Assembly: GCF_029783845.1 (NCBI RefSeq)
Contig: NZ_LWID01000001.1
Coordinates: 1,054,001 to 1,118,000 of the forward strand
Source: Volucribacter amazonae
GTDB taxonomy: Bacteria; Pseudomonadota; Gammaproteobacteria; Enterobacterales; Pasteurellaceae
DNA: 64,000 nt
Direction: 5' to 3'
Shown here one piece after another: positions 1 through 8,349 of this stretch (positions within the stretch are counted from its first letter, which is position 1; each line of letters opens with the position of its first letter). The translations under genes were made by a program, and so were the position numbers. The notes beneath the pieces were generated by a model, which worked only from the letters and a program-made list of their open reading frames with translations, did not search any database and was not told the origin of the DNA.

Positions 1-603
1 TTACTTAAAGACCTAGAAAAACAAGGACTAAAAGGCTTAGCTTTCTGGGACGTGGGTTTCCGCTCCTTTACCAATTCTAAACACCCTGTGAACACCCCTG
101 AAGATATTAAAAATCTCAAGGTGAGAACCAATCAAAACCCTATGTATATTCAAGCCTTTACCTTACTTGGAGCAAATCCAGTACCGATGCCATTGTCTGA
201 GCTTTATACCGCTTTAGAAACAAGAGCCGTTGATGCGCAAGAACACCCAATTGGCATTGTATGGTCATCAAAACTCTATGAAGTGCAAAAATACCTGAGC
301 TTGACGAATCACGGTTATACACCATTGATTGTGGTAATGAATAAAGCCAAATTTGATGGACTTTCGCCAGAATTACAAACGGCTATTTTAGAGGCGGCGA
401 AAGAGGCAGGTGCCTATCAGCGTCAATTAAATGAACAAAATGAACAAGACTTGTTAGATAAAATGCGTCAACAAGGGGTAGAAGTCATTGAAACCGTTGA
501 TGTGGCACCATTTAAAGCCATTATAGAGGAACAAGTTAGAAAATCCTTTATTGATAAAAATGGCGATGAGTTAATCAACAAAATTGATGCCTTGGCGGAG
601 TAA
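1..603 (+). CDS. TRAP transporter substrate-binding protein (DctP family), 5' end outside window
   Basis: This is the C-terminal two thirds of a periplasmic solute-binding protein of a TRAP transporter. The frame is open from base 1, before the first internal GTG at 52. The region containing RTNQNPMYIQAF, GANPVPMPLSELYTALETRAVDAQEHP is the ligand-binding core of DctP proteins, where an arginine contacts the substrate carboxylate. It is followed by L-xylulokinase, a 3-epimerase and a 4-epimerase, the same order as the Haemophilus yia/sgb cluster. The likely ligand is therefore a diketogulonate- or xylulose-type sugar acid (YiaO role), by inference from context. The two membrane subunits must lie upstream of the window. 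Confidence 0.85.
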   Translation, partial: LLKDLEKQGLKGLAFWDVGFRSFTNSKHPVNTPEDIKNLKVRTNQNPMYIQAFTLLGANPVPMPLSELYTALETRAVDAQEHPIGIVWSSKLYEVQKYLSLTNHGYTPLIVVMNKAKFDGLSPELQTAILEAAKEAGAYQRQLNEQNEQDLLDKMRQQGVEVIETVDVAPFKAIIEEQVRKSFIDKNGDELINKIDALAE

Positions 604-611
604 AAAATGCG

Positions 612-657
612 ATCTTGATCAAAAAACAGAAATAAACTTGGCTTTTTTGATCAAGAT
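612..657 (+). terminator. 15-bp perfect inverted repeat between dctP and lyxK
   Basis: The arms ATCTTGATCAAAAAA (612-626) and its exact complement (643-657) are separated by 16 nt. In RNA this gives a long hairpin with a U-run inside the 3' arm. It starts 8 nt after the dctP stop codon, so it may reduce read-through into the sugar kinase operon or protect the dctP mRNA 3' end. It is not a classical terminator, because the U-run is paired. Confidence 0.5.
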
Positions 658-722
658 AAACTTAATCTGGATATACTGAACAATCAGTATCTTCTTTCTG
701 TTTTTAAATAAAGGGAAAGTTA

Positions 723-2222
723 ATGGTAAAAAGTAATGAACAATATTGGCTAGGTATTGATTGCGGTGGCACTTTTATTAAAGCAGGCTTATACGATGCT
801 CAATTTAATGAAATACATTGCGTACGGCAAAGTTTAACCATTATTAGCTCTCAAGCAGGTTGGGCAGAAAGAAACCTTACTGATCTTTGGCTGGTTTGTG
901 TTGCTGTAATTAAGGAGGTTGTGCAACAAAGCCAGCTTAATCCACAAGATATCAAAGGTATTGGTATCTCAGCACAAGGTAAAGGGCTTTTTCTGCTAGA
1001 CAAACAACAGCAACCTTTAGGCAATGGCATTTTATCATCGGATCAACGAGCTTTAGAGATTGTTAAACAATGGCAACAAGAGGGTATTCCACAACAACTT
1101 TACCCACAAACCAGGCAAACCCTGTGGACTGGACACCCTGTGGCGATTTTGCGTTGGTTAAAACAACACCAGCCTGGGCGTTATCAAAATATTGGGGCGG
1201 TGTTAATGTCGCACGATTATTTACGTTTTTGCTTAACAGGACAAATTGCCGCCGAAGAAACCAATATTTCAGAATCTAATTTATATAATATGCAAACAGG
1301 GCAATATGATGAATCTTTAGCCCAGTTACTGGATATTGCCGAAATTATGCCTGCTTTACCGCCGATTATTCAATCTGCTGACATTGCGGGTTATATTCTG
1401 CCAGAGGTGGCATTACAAACTGGACTTGCAATAGGTACGCCTGTGGTTGGTGGATTATTTGATGTGGTTTCCACCGCACTTTGTGCTAACTTAACTGATG
1501 AGTACACCTTAAATGCGGTACTTGGTACTTGGTCAGTAGTCAGTGGCATTACCGATCATATTCAATCACAACAAACCATTCCTTTTGTTTATGGACGTTA
1601 TGCTATCCAAAATCAATTTATTGTACACGAGGCAAGTCCAACTTCAGCAGCCAATTTAGAATGGGTTTGCCAGCAATTAAATATTCAAGATTATCAACGC
1701 ATTAATCAATTAGTCAGTGAATTGCCTAAAGCCAAAAGTGCGGTCTTTTTTGTACCTTTTTTGTATGGCTCAAATGCAGGATTGGGTATGCAAGCAGGGT
1801 TTTATGGCTTGCAATCTATCCACAATCAAGCTCATCTATTACAAGCGGTCTATGAGGGCGTAATGTTTAGCTTAATGTATCATTTGCAACGAATGTTAGA
1901 ACGTTTTCCACAAACTCATACTATCCGAGTAACAGGTGGTCCAGCTAAATCAAAGGTATGGTTACAAATATTGGCTGATTTAACGGGAATTAAGATTGAA
2001 GTACCACAAATTGAAGAAACAGGCTGTTTAGGGGCTGCAATGGTAGCTTGCCAAGGTGTTAGTCAACGACCGCTAACAAATGCAATTAAACCGAAAGTCA
2101 TTGAAATTCAACCTGATCCACAAGCCTATTCTCTCTATCAACAGAAATATCAAAAATATCAATTATTAGTACGTTGCCTACAAACATTTAATGAACAACA
2201 GCATCATTTCAACTTGGAGTAA
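723..2222 (+). CDS. lyxK: L-xylulokinase (FGGY family)
   Basis: ATP-dependent sugar kinase that phosphorylates L-xylulose (or a related ketopentose) in the cytoplasm. The 499 residues fit the FGGY family. The N-terminal phosphate-binding motif is LGIDCGGTFIKAG at residues 10-22. A second ATPase motif, NAVLGTWSVVSG, lies near 265, and the C-terminal motif RVTGGPAKSKVW lies near 401 with ETGCLGAAMVA after it. Similarity to the Haemophilus lyx product is extensive as I remember it. An RBS (aaaGGGAAAG) precedes the ATG. The next gene starts 4 nt after the stop, so lyxK, sgbU and sgbE form one transcript. Other FGGY sugars cannot be excluded from sequence alone. Confidence 0.85.
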   Translation: MVKSNEQYWLGIDCGGTFIKAGLYDAQFNEIHCVRQSLTIISSQAGWAERNLTDLWLVCVAVIKEVVQQSQLNPQDIKGIGISAQGKGLFLLDKQQQPLGNGILSSDQRALEIVKQWQQEGIPQQLYPQTRQTLWTGHPVAILRWLKQHQPGRYQNIGAVLMSHDYLRFCLTGQIAAEETNISESNLYNMQTGQYDESLAQLLDIAEIMPALPPIIQSADIAGYILPEVALQTGLAIGTPVVGGLFDVVSTALCANLTDEYTLNAVLGTWSVVSGITDHIQSQQTIPFVYGRYAIQNQFIVHEASPTSAANLEWVCQQLNIQDYQRINQLVSELPKAKSAVFFVPFLYGSNAGLGMQAGFYGLQSIHNQAHLLQAVYEGVMFSLMYHLQRMLERFPQTHTIRVTGGPAKSKVWLQILADLTGIKIEVPQIEETGCLGAAMVACQGVSQRPLTNAIKPKVIEIQPDPQAYSLYQQKYQKYQLLVRCLQTFNEQQHHFNLE

Positions 2223-2226
2223 TAAT

Positions 2227-3087
2227 ATGAAAAAACATAAGCTAGGGATCTATGAAAAAGCCTTACCCAAAGGCATTAGCTGGAATGAACGTTTGGTCTT
2301 AGCAAAATTTTGTGGTTTTGATTTTGTGGAAATGTCCATTGATGAAACTGATGAACGGCTTGCTCGTTTGGATTGGAGCAAGGAAGAACGTTTAGCCTTA
2401 GTCAAAGCGATATTAGAAACAGGCATTACTATCCCCTCAATGTGCCTTTCGGGTCATCGCCGTTTTCCTTTTGGTAGCCACGATGAACAAATCCGTCAAC
2501 AAGCCTATATAATAATGGAAAAAGCGATTCAATTAGCAGCGGATGTAGGTATTCGTACTATTCAGCTAGCAGGTTATGATGTTTATTATGAACAACAAGA
2601 CGACAGTACCTACCAGCGTTTTTTGCAAGGTTTACAATGGGCGGTAGAAAAAGCAGCGGCGGCACAAGTTATGTTATCCGTAGAAATTATGGATACCGAA
2701 TTTATGAATTCCATTCGTAAATGGAAAAAATGGGATCAATTACTTGCCTCGCCTTGGTTTACCGTTTATCCCGATGTTGGCAATCTTTCTGCTTGGGGAA
2801 ATGATGTGGCACAAGAATTACAATTAGGTATGGATCGTATTGCCGCCATTCATTTAAAAGATACTTATGCAGTAACCAAAGATTACTCAGGACAATTTAG
2901 AGATGTACCATTTGGTGAAGGCTGTGTGGATTTTGTTAAGGTTTTTCAAACCTTACAACAACTTAACTATCGTGGGGCATTTTTAATTGAAATGTGGACA
3001 GAAAAAGCAGAAGAGCCGATAGTTGAAATTATTAATGCACGCAAATGGATTGAACAACAAATGCAATTAGGGGGATTTGAATGTTAG
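2227..3087 (+). CDS. sgbU: L-ribulose/L-xylulose-5-phosphate 3-epimerase (SgbU/UlaE type)
   Basis: TIM-barrel isomerase (AP endonuclease 2-like fold) converting L-xylulose 5-phosphate to L-ribulose 5-phosphate. Family signatures are LGIYEKALPKGISWNERL at the N-terminus, the metal-ligand glutamate in SVEIMDTEFMNS, the acid/His pair in YPDVGNLSAWGND and IAAIHLKDT, and FLIEMWTE near the C-terminus. I chose the ATG at 2227: it has GGAG 9 nt upstream and the family N-terminus begins just after it. An in-frame ATG at 2191 would lie inside lyxK. The stop overlaps the start of sgbE by 7 nt. Confidence 0.88.
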   Translation: MKKHKLGIYEKALPKGISWNERLVLAKFCGFDFVEMSIDETDERLARLDWSKEERLALVKAILETGITIPSMCLSGHRRFPFGSHDEQIRQQAYIIMEKAIQLAADVGIRTIQLAGYDVYYEQQDDSTYQRFLQGLQWAVEKAAAAQVMLSVEIMDTEFMNSIRKWKKWDQLLASPWFTVYPDVGNLSAWGNDVAQELQLGMDRIAAIHLKDTYAVTKDYSGQFRDVPFGEGCVDFVKVFQTLQQLNYRGAFLIEMWTEKAEEPIVEIINARKWIEQQMQLGGFEC

Positions 3088-3779
3088 AACAATTGAAACA
3101 ACAAGTATTAGAAGCCAATCTTGATTTACCCAAATATGGTTTAGTAACCTTCACTTGGGGTAACGTAAGTGGCATTGATCGTGAACGTGGTTTAATTGTC
3201 ATCAAACCATCAGGTGTAGAATATGATGTAATGACAGTTGAAGATATGGTGGTCGTCGATCTACACACAGGCAAAGTAGTAGAAGGCAACAAAAAACCAT
3301 CATCTGATACACCAACTCACCTTGAACTTTATCGCCAATTTACGGACATTGGTGGCATTGTCCATACTCACTCACGCCACGCCACGATTTGGTCGCAAGC
3401 AGGACGAGATTTACCTGCATTAGGCACAACCCATGCGGATTATTTTTACGGCACCATTCCTTGTACACGTTTGATGACAGAACAAGAAATTACCAGCGAA
3501 TACGAGTTAGAAACAGGTAAAGTTATCGTTGAAACATTCAACCAACGCCAAATTAAAGCAAAAGATATTCCTGCAGTATTAGTCCATTCGCACGGACCTT
3601 TTGCTTGGGGGACAAATCCACATAATGCGGTACATAATGCTGTGGTACTAGAAGAAATTGCTTATATGAACCTATTTTCTTACCAACTCACACCAAATTT
3701 ACCAGATATGCAACAAGTATTGCTGGATAAACATTATTTACGGAAACATGGTAAGAATGCTTATTATGGGCAGGGGTAA
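3081..3779 (+). CDS. sgbE: L-ribulose-5-phosphate 4-epimerase
   Basis: Class II aldolase-fold Zn enzyme converting L-ribulose 5-phosphate to D-xylulose 5-phosphate, the exit of the pathway into the pentose phosphate cycle. Visible motifs are LVTFTWGNVSGIDR and VIKPSGVEYD, the acid of SSDTPTHLELYR, the Zn-binding HTHSRHAT, and the second Zn histidine in LVHSHGPFAWG. Length 232 aa is typical. The start overlaps the sgbU stop and has a GGGGG Shine-Dalgarno just upstream. This is the last gene of the operon here. The decarboxylase gene sgbH, which I recall next in H. influenzae, is not present downstream. Confidence 0.9.
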   Translation: MLEQLKQQVLEANLDLPKYGLVTFTWGNVSGIDRERGLIVIKPSGVEYDVMTVEDMVVVDLHTGKVVEGNKKPSSDTPTHLELYRQFTDIGGIVHTHSRHATIWSQAGRDLPALGTTHADYFYGTIPCTRLMTEQEITSEYELETGKVIVETFNQRQIKAKDIPAVLVHSHGPFAWGTNPHNAVHNAVVLEEIAYMNLFSYQLTPNLPDMQQVLLDKHYLRKHGKNAYYGQG

Positions 3780-3841
3780 ATAAACTTATTCTTTGATTAG
3801 CTAGGTTTATCATAATAAGTATTTGTGGCATTTATCAATAT

Positions 3842-3875
3842 AAAAAAGTGGCTAATATTGTTTTAAATATTAGCC
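3842..3875 (-). terminator. Rho-independent terminator of metL
   Basis: GGCTAATATT (3850-3859) pairs with AATATTAGCC (3866-3875) around a 6-nt loop. Read on the - strand it is followed two bases later by a run of six T. It lies about 90 nt past the metL stop, between convergent sgbE and metL, and may serve both strands. Confidence 0.75.
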
Positions 3876-3963
3876 ATGCTTTCTCATTATATAGTCATTT
3901 CTTTTATAAAGAATACAACATTGAGCTGCTTTGCTTATTTCAAATTAAAATGAACATATTATC

Positions 3964-6375
3964 CTAAAACAACCTCACCAACCGATTTAAATCATTGAGA
4001 ATTGCCCCAGCACTCATGGCTTTGCCAGAACTTGGGCCATGAATAATAAGTGGGTTATCACGATACCATTGGCTTTTTAGCATAAAAATATTTTCCCCCG
4101 GAAGAATTTTGGCGAGATTTTCTTCGGGATCAAGTTGAGCTAGACCAATATAGGCTTGATCAGGGGCGTGAAATTTGGCGATGTAACGTAAGATTTTGCC
4201 GTCTTCTTTAGCTTCTTGATATTGTTGTGCAATGTGCTGATCAATAATGCTTAATTGTTCAAAGAAATCATTAATGGAACATTCTGCTAAATGAGCAGGG
4301 ATCAGAGATTGTACTTTTACTTGATGATTATCTATATTGTAGCCCGCAGAACGAGCGGTAATCACTAATTTACGAAGGGCATCATAACCAAACAAATCCT
4401 CTCGAGGATCACGCTCGGTAAGTCCTTGTAACCAAGCCTGCTCTACTAATTGTGAAAAAGGAATAGTGCCATCATATTGATAAAATAACCAAGCGAGAGA
4501 ATTAGAGAAACTTCCTTCAATACTGATAATTTTATCGCCACTTTCCACCAAATCATGTACGGTGTTATTAATCGGCAAACCGCCCCCTACGGTGGCATTA
4601 TAGAGCCAATAACTGCCCGATTGTGCAAAAGCAGCTTGAATTTGTTGAAATTGAGCTAACGGAAAGCCAGCCGCTCGTTTATTGGCACTGACCACATGGA
4701 AACCATATTTCGCATAATCAATATAATGATGAGCAACAAAATCACTGGCGGTAATATCTAAAATAACTAATTCGTCAAAGGGGTGAAGACTAAGCCATTG
4801 TAACAGTTGATCGGGAACTAATTCTTTGGCGTGTTGAGCAAATTGTTCATCAAGTTGATTAAAACCTAATGTGGGTAAGCCTTGATAATCTAGCCAAGCC
4901 TTTTGGCTAGATACTAACCCTATTAGAGCAAAATCAAAATGGCTGCGTGCCGCCATTTTTTCTTTTTCTTGTTGGTAAAGTTGAATCCAAGTTTTCGCAA
5001 TTTCGCCTTTACCAAGCACCACTAAACCAATGGTTTTATGGGCTCGGAAGAGATCATCATGTACCTTATTTAATAATTCACGACTTACCGCTTGGCGTAA
5101 AATAGCGAGAACGCTAATATTTTGCGGAGATTGCCAAATTAATTCAATAGGTTGATTTTTAATTTGTTGAAAAAATCGCATCATTTGTAATGAATTTTGG
5201 CAAATATTTGCCCCAATAATGCCAATCATACTTAGATCGTAGCGTATTGACATGGATTCTAATGGTAAAGGTAGCTGTTTAAATTGGATAAAAATAGGAT
5301 CAATAATATCGTTTGGATAGACTAATTTTATCCGATATTCAGAGGTATTAATTGACAAGGCTAAAGGGATAAGTTGTTGCTGTTGTAACCAATTTTCTAA
5401 TTGTTGTTGCCATTGCGTGATATTTTGATTTGGAGCAATGGTCAGTTCAATAAGACCAATATGATTATGATGTGTAACAATTTTACCTTGTGCGGAGGAA
5501 GCTAATAAATGTTCTACTTGAGTGTAACCTTGTTCAGCTTGGATATAACTACGCAAACGCAATTTTAATTTTTGTTCATTAACAGGTTGTAAGCTATTAG
5601 GGTGTAAAATCGGTGCAGAAAGGCGAGCCAATTCAGTGGCTTCATCAACACGCAATAAAGGCAATAAATTAGCATTTCTCACTAAATTTGGATCGGCACT
5701 ATAAATCCCTGCAATTTCTCCCCAAATAGTAACCTGTTCAATATTGGCTAGAGCGGCAATTTGGGTGGCTGAATAATCCGAGCCATGACGACCTAATAAC
5801 AATGTTTCTCCTTGTAGGTTACGACAAATATAACCCGTAATCACAAGCCGTTTTTGTTGCTGAGCTTGTAAAATCGGTTGCAAAGCTTGTTGGCTCAACT
5901 CAACCTTTATCGTTGGCAAAATATGTTGTTCTGCCACTAAAAATGTACGTGCATCAATAAATTCCGCCGCAATATTTTGTTGATTTAAATAAGCGGTTAA
6001 CAAACGAGCTGACCAAATTTCCCCATGCCCCACAATTTCAGCATAAACGGCTTCAGTGATTGTTTGATCTAAAAGATGGGATAAATGTAAAATTTCAGCG
6101 AGAAAAGGCTCGGTTACCTTTTCAGGATTTTTTAATAAGCTATTAGCGTGCGTTAAATAACTATGGCGAATAAGTTGTAAAGTGCGGTTCGCTTCAAGAG
6201 GATTTTTTTGTGAAAATTGTACCCAATCAATTAATAAATTTGTGGTTTTCCCCATTGCTGAAACCACAATTAAATCTTCAGCTTGGCTATATTGTTGAAT
6301 TAATTGACTAACTTGTTTAATTCCATTGGCATCAGCTAATGCGTTTCCACCAAATTTATGTAATTGTTTGCTCAA
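3964..6375 (-). CDS. metL: Bifunctional aspartokinase / homoserine dehydrogenase II
   Basis: Catalyses the first and third steps of the aspartate pathway towards methionine and threonine. Residues 1-280 are the aspartokinase: KFGGNALAD near 7, VVSAMGKTTN near 37, and RHGSDYSATQIAA. A central ACT-like linker follows. Residues from about 455 are the homoserine dehydrogenase, with LVVLGKGEIAKTWI as the Rossmann motif, SANKRAA, and NATVGGGLPI. At 803 aa it matches MetL/ThrA length; the QLHKFGG and TTNLLIDW wording is MetL-like. It diverges from metJ across a Met-box array, strong evidence that it belongs to the methionine regulon. Confidence 0.9.
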   Translation of the reverse strand: MSKQLHKFGGNALADANGIKQVSQLIQQYSQAEDLIVVSAMGKTTNLLIDWVQFSQKNPLEANRTLQLIRHSYLTHANSLLKNPEKVTEPFLAEILHLSHLLDQTITEAVYAEIVGHGEIWSARLLTAYLNQQNIAAEFIDARTFLVAEQHILPTIKVELSQQALQPILQAQQQKRLVITGYICRNLQGETLLLGRHGSDYSATQIAALANIEQVTIWGEIAGIYSADPNLVRNANLLPLLRVDEATELARLSAPILHPNSLQPVNEQKLKLRLRSYIQAEQGYTQVEHLLASSAQGKIVTHHNHIGLIELTIAPNQNITQWQQQLENWLQQQQLIPLALSINTSEYRIKLVYPNDIIDPIFIQFKQLPLPLESMSIRYDLSMIGIIGANICQNSLQMMRFFQQIKNQPIELIWQSPQNISVLAILRQAVSRELLNKVHDDLFRAHKTIGLVVLGKGEIAKTWIQLYQQEKEKMAARSHFDFALIGLVSSQKAWLDYQGLPTLGFNQLDEQFAQHAKELVPDQLLQWLSLHPFDELVILDITASDFVAHHYIDYAKYGFHVVSANKRAAGFPLAQFQQIQAAFAQSGSYWLYNATVGGGLPINNTVHDLVESGDKIISIEGSFSNSLAWLFYQYDGTIPFSQLVEQAWLQGLTERDPREDLFGYDALRKLVITARSAGYNIDNHQVKVQSLIPAHLAECSINDFFEQLSIIDQHIAQQYQEAKEDGKILRYIAKFHAPDQAYIGLAQLDPEENLAKILPGENIFMLKSQWYRDNPLIIHGPSSGKAMSAGAILNDLNRLVRLF

Positions 6376-6453
6376 TGGTTTTCTCCTTGTGTTTTACACC
6401 AAATGGAGATTTATTGTACCATTGATTTGCTCAATGATGAAAAAATAAGAAAA

Positions 6454-6485
6454 AGAAATCTAGACGTCTAGATTGTTATTTGTCT
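6454..6485. promoter_or_regulatory. Four tandem Met boxes (MetJ operator)
   Basis: Four contiguous 8-mers AGAAATCT, AGACGTCT, AGATTGTT and ATTTGTCT occupy 6454-6485. The second is the perfect consensus AGACGTCT; the others keep most positions. MetJ dimers bind cooperatively to tandem 8-bp boxes with S-adenosylmethionine. The array lies between metL and metJ, so both are probably repressed when methionine is plentiful. Confidence 0.92.
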
Positions 6486-6537
6486 AGTTTTTCTTTAAAA
6501 TACCCACAATTTATGTAGAGGATCAGGATAAAGAATT

Positions 6538-6855
6538 ATGGCGAATTGGGACGGAAAATATATTAGCCCCTATGCAGAGCATGGTAAAAAAAGTGAACAA
6601 GTAAAAAAAATTACCGTATCTATCCCCATTAAAGTCTTAGAAATTTTGACCAATGAACGCACACGCCGCCAAATCCGCAATCTTCGCCACGCTACCAATA
6701 GTGAATTACTGTGTGAGGCATTTCTGCACGCTTTTACAGGACAGCCCCTACCTACTGATGAAGATTTGCTTAAAGAGCGACATGATGAAATCCCTGAAAC
6801 CGCAAAGCAAATTATGCGTGAAATGGGGATCAATCCAGATCAATGGGAATATTAA
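6538..6855 (+). CDS. metJ: Methionine repressor MetJ
   Basis: Ribbon-helix-helix repressor of the methionine regulon, with S-adenosylmethionine as corepressor. The 105 residues are nearly colinear with E. coli MetJ: YISPYAEHGKKSEQVKKIT, the beta-strand KKITVSIP that enters the DNA groove, then RHATNSELLCEAFLHAFTGQPLP. It has its own operator directly upstream (autoregulation) and a terminator directly downstream. Confidence 0.97.
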   Translation: MANWDGKYISPYAEHGKKSEQVKKITVSIPIKVLEILTNERTRRQIRNLRHATNSELLCEAFLHAFTGQPLPTDEDLLKERHDEIPETAKQIMREMGINPDQWEY

Positions 6856-6856
6856 T

Positions 6857-6880
6857 AAACTACCGATAAGGTAGTTTTTT
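6857..6880 (+). terminator. Rho-independent terminator of metJ
   Basis: AAACTACC and GGTAGTTT around the loop GATAA, followed by T, start 2 nt after the metJ stop codon. Confidence 0.88.
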
Positions 6881-6962
6881 GGGATATTTTTCACGATTTA
6901 TTCTCTGCCGTTACCAACGTCAAAACCCCGCTAGCCAAATCAGAGAAATGAAAGTGAAAAAA

Positions 6963-7033
6963 TATAACCGCCCTCAATTTAAAACAAGACAAAGTGTGCC
7001 AACGCTGTATTATTTTAAAGTGGGACAGCTATA
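6963..7033. repeat. MITE-family copy A (short variant)
   Basis: About 71 bp running from TATAACCGCC...CAATTTAAAA to TTTTAAAGTGGGACAGCTATA. It shares both termini and the core phrase CCAACGCTGTAT with four other copies in the window but lacks part of the interior. The stretch 6881-7240 holds no convincing gene; apart from this repeat I see nothing in it. Confidence 0.75.
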
Positions 7034-7240
7034 TCAAAGCAATTTCCTTTCCTCAATATACTTTGACAAATTCCCTTTTCTTACAATAACCGTTTGATAA
7101 ACTGTAATTGGGTATTACCAAACTTGACAGGAGCAAACCGATACTACATTCCAACCAAAGCTAGCAATATCAAATGATAAGCTTGATGAAATGAGTCCAA
7201 CTTTTGGATTCAGATCACACAGAAGATTTTTACTTACCCA

Positions 7241-7848
7241 CTATTTTCTTTCCGTTGATGAACGTCTTTGTTGCAATAACCAATTTATTACTGTGGGACT
7301 ATCAAATGCCATATCCCAACTATTATGAGCATTATTGTTAATCATTCCATTGTCGCCAACTTGTTGAAATATTAATTCATTGTATTTCACAAAAGGGGCG
7401 TTAAGTGAACGAAGTATTTGATAGTTTTTTTGAGAGCCTGTTACGGGGGCAATTTTATCTTCTTGACTATGAATAAACCAAATGGGTATATGCTTGATAC
7501 TAGCGAGGTTATCTTTGGTGGCATTACCATCGATCCACTCAAGGCTATGTGCCTCTCGTCCACTAAGTAGCAAGGCTCCAGCAAAAAAGTGCGGTCGTTT
7601 TAGCAAAAGATTTAATGCTCCCTCTGCTCCTCTTGATAATCCGATTAGATAAATTCTATTAGTGTCAATATTGGGATTGTCAGCTAAGGTTTGATCAATC
7701 ATTTTTAAGAGTAGTTGTTGTCGGTTATCTGTTTGCCAATGAATACCACCACGTTGTCCTTTCTCTATATTGTCAAAAGGATCAAATGGCGTTTGGTATT
7801 GTGGTGCAAGAACAAAACTTTGTTCATAAGCTAAGGTTGAGATTGCTC
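7241..7848 (-). pseudogene. Secreted alpha/beta hydrolase, C-terminal part (gene split by prophage)
   Basis: C-terminal 200 residues of an esterase-type alpha/beta hydrolase. It carries the nucleophile elbow GLSRGAEGA, the acid in SQEDKIAP and the histidine in NNNAHNSW, thus most of the triad. The homologous part starts at codons for AISTLAYEQ. The first residues of the local ORF (from the ATG at 7873) are phage end DNA. The N-terminal half lies at 44260-45011. Joining 44260-45011 to 7241-7844 (one repeat copy) gives 1356 nt, 452 codons with stop, and reads SSKGAISTLAYEQ across the junction. The two halves cannot form one protein while the phage is present. Confidence 0.92.
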
Positions 7849-7921
7849 TGTAAGTTCGCAAAATTTTTTGCATAAAGTTATAAAATTATTTGCATAAAAT
7901 TAATATTTGGTTTTATGCAAA
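7845..7921. promoter_or_regulatory. Late (tail/methylase) end of prophage: target repeat and transposase-binding sites
   Basis: The target repeat GCTC lies at 7845-7848 and the phage terminus TGT begins at 7849. TTTGCATAAA occurs at 7867-7876 and 7889-7898 and in inverse orientation at 7912-7921. By analogy with Mu attR/attL these are candidate binding sites of the A transposase. The 19-mer TTTTATGCAAATAAAAATG (7911-7929) recurs exactly near the other end at 44085-44103. Confidence 0.75.
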
Positions 7922-8085
7922 TAAAAATGAGATGAATATTATTATAAAATAAAACCAGACATCCATACCCCTCCAGCCTATTTGAACCGCAGTCAGTCTA
8001 CTTTATATATAGTAACACTTCACTTTCATTGCATTCCGAGCGAAGCTGTCTTTAATACAATAGCTTACTAATTAAGGAGAAAACA

Positions 8086-8334
8086 ATGTTAAAACTCAGA
8101 ACCCACCACGAAATGCTGACCGAATTTGCTTTACGCATTGTAAAAACAGGGAAAGAAACCATCAGCAACGATACCTATACCTTTGAGGGGGTAACCTATA
8201 AACTGGCGTTTACGCCTATCCGCTTTACAGGTCGCCATTCCCACTTACATGATAAACTCGTCAGTTTTTATTTATTAACCAACCACAGCACAACGCCTGA
8301 TTTTTACGCCTTAAAATCCGAATTTCCCCGCTAA
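8086..8334 (+). CDS. Hypothetical phage protein, 82 aa, opposite strand
   Basis: I do not recognise this protein. The ATG is preceded by a good RBS (AAGGAGAAAAC). The sequence is soluble and mixed alpha/beta with many His/Thr, without membrane segments or known motifs. It is the outermost prophage gene on this side and the only protein gene there on the + strand, converging with the adenine methylase. Outermost genes of Mu-like phages are often accessory genes expressed in the lysogen, but no function can be assigned. Confidence 0.7.
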   Translation: MLKLRTHHEMLTEFALRIVKTGKETISNDTYTFEGVTYKLAFTPIRFTGRHSHLHDKLVSFYLLTNHSTTPDFYALKSEFPR

Positions 8335-8343
8335 ATGGCGGGG
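8326..8343. terminator. GC-rich hairpin between convergent genes
   Basis: CCCCGC (8326-8331) pairs with GCGGGG (8338-8343), overlapping the end of the 82-aa gene and just before the methylase stop. There is no T-run on either side, so terminator function is only plausible. Confidence 0.45.
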
Positions 8344-8349
8344 ATTGCC

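Noticed and set aside
1070..1279. 69-aa ORF inside lyxK on the same strand
   Set aside because: Out-of-frame shadow of a well conserved kinase, no RBS.
3885..3955. Another MITE copy (TATAGTCATTTC and ATTTCAAATTAAAATG)
   Set aside because: Only short terminal-like phrases are present, without the core; chance similarity in AT-rich DNA cannot be excluded.
6879..7097. 72-aa ORF after metJ
   Set aside because: It runs through the metJ terminator and a MITE copy, has no RBS, and its codons look random.
7864..7921. Promoter-like or octamer repeats TTTGCATAAA as regulatory sites of the hydrolase
   Set aside because: Their mirrored position at both prophage ends shows they are phage end sites.
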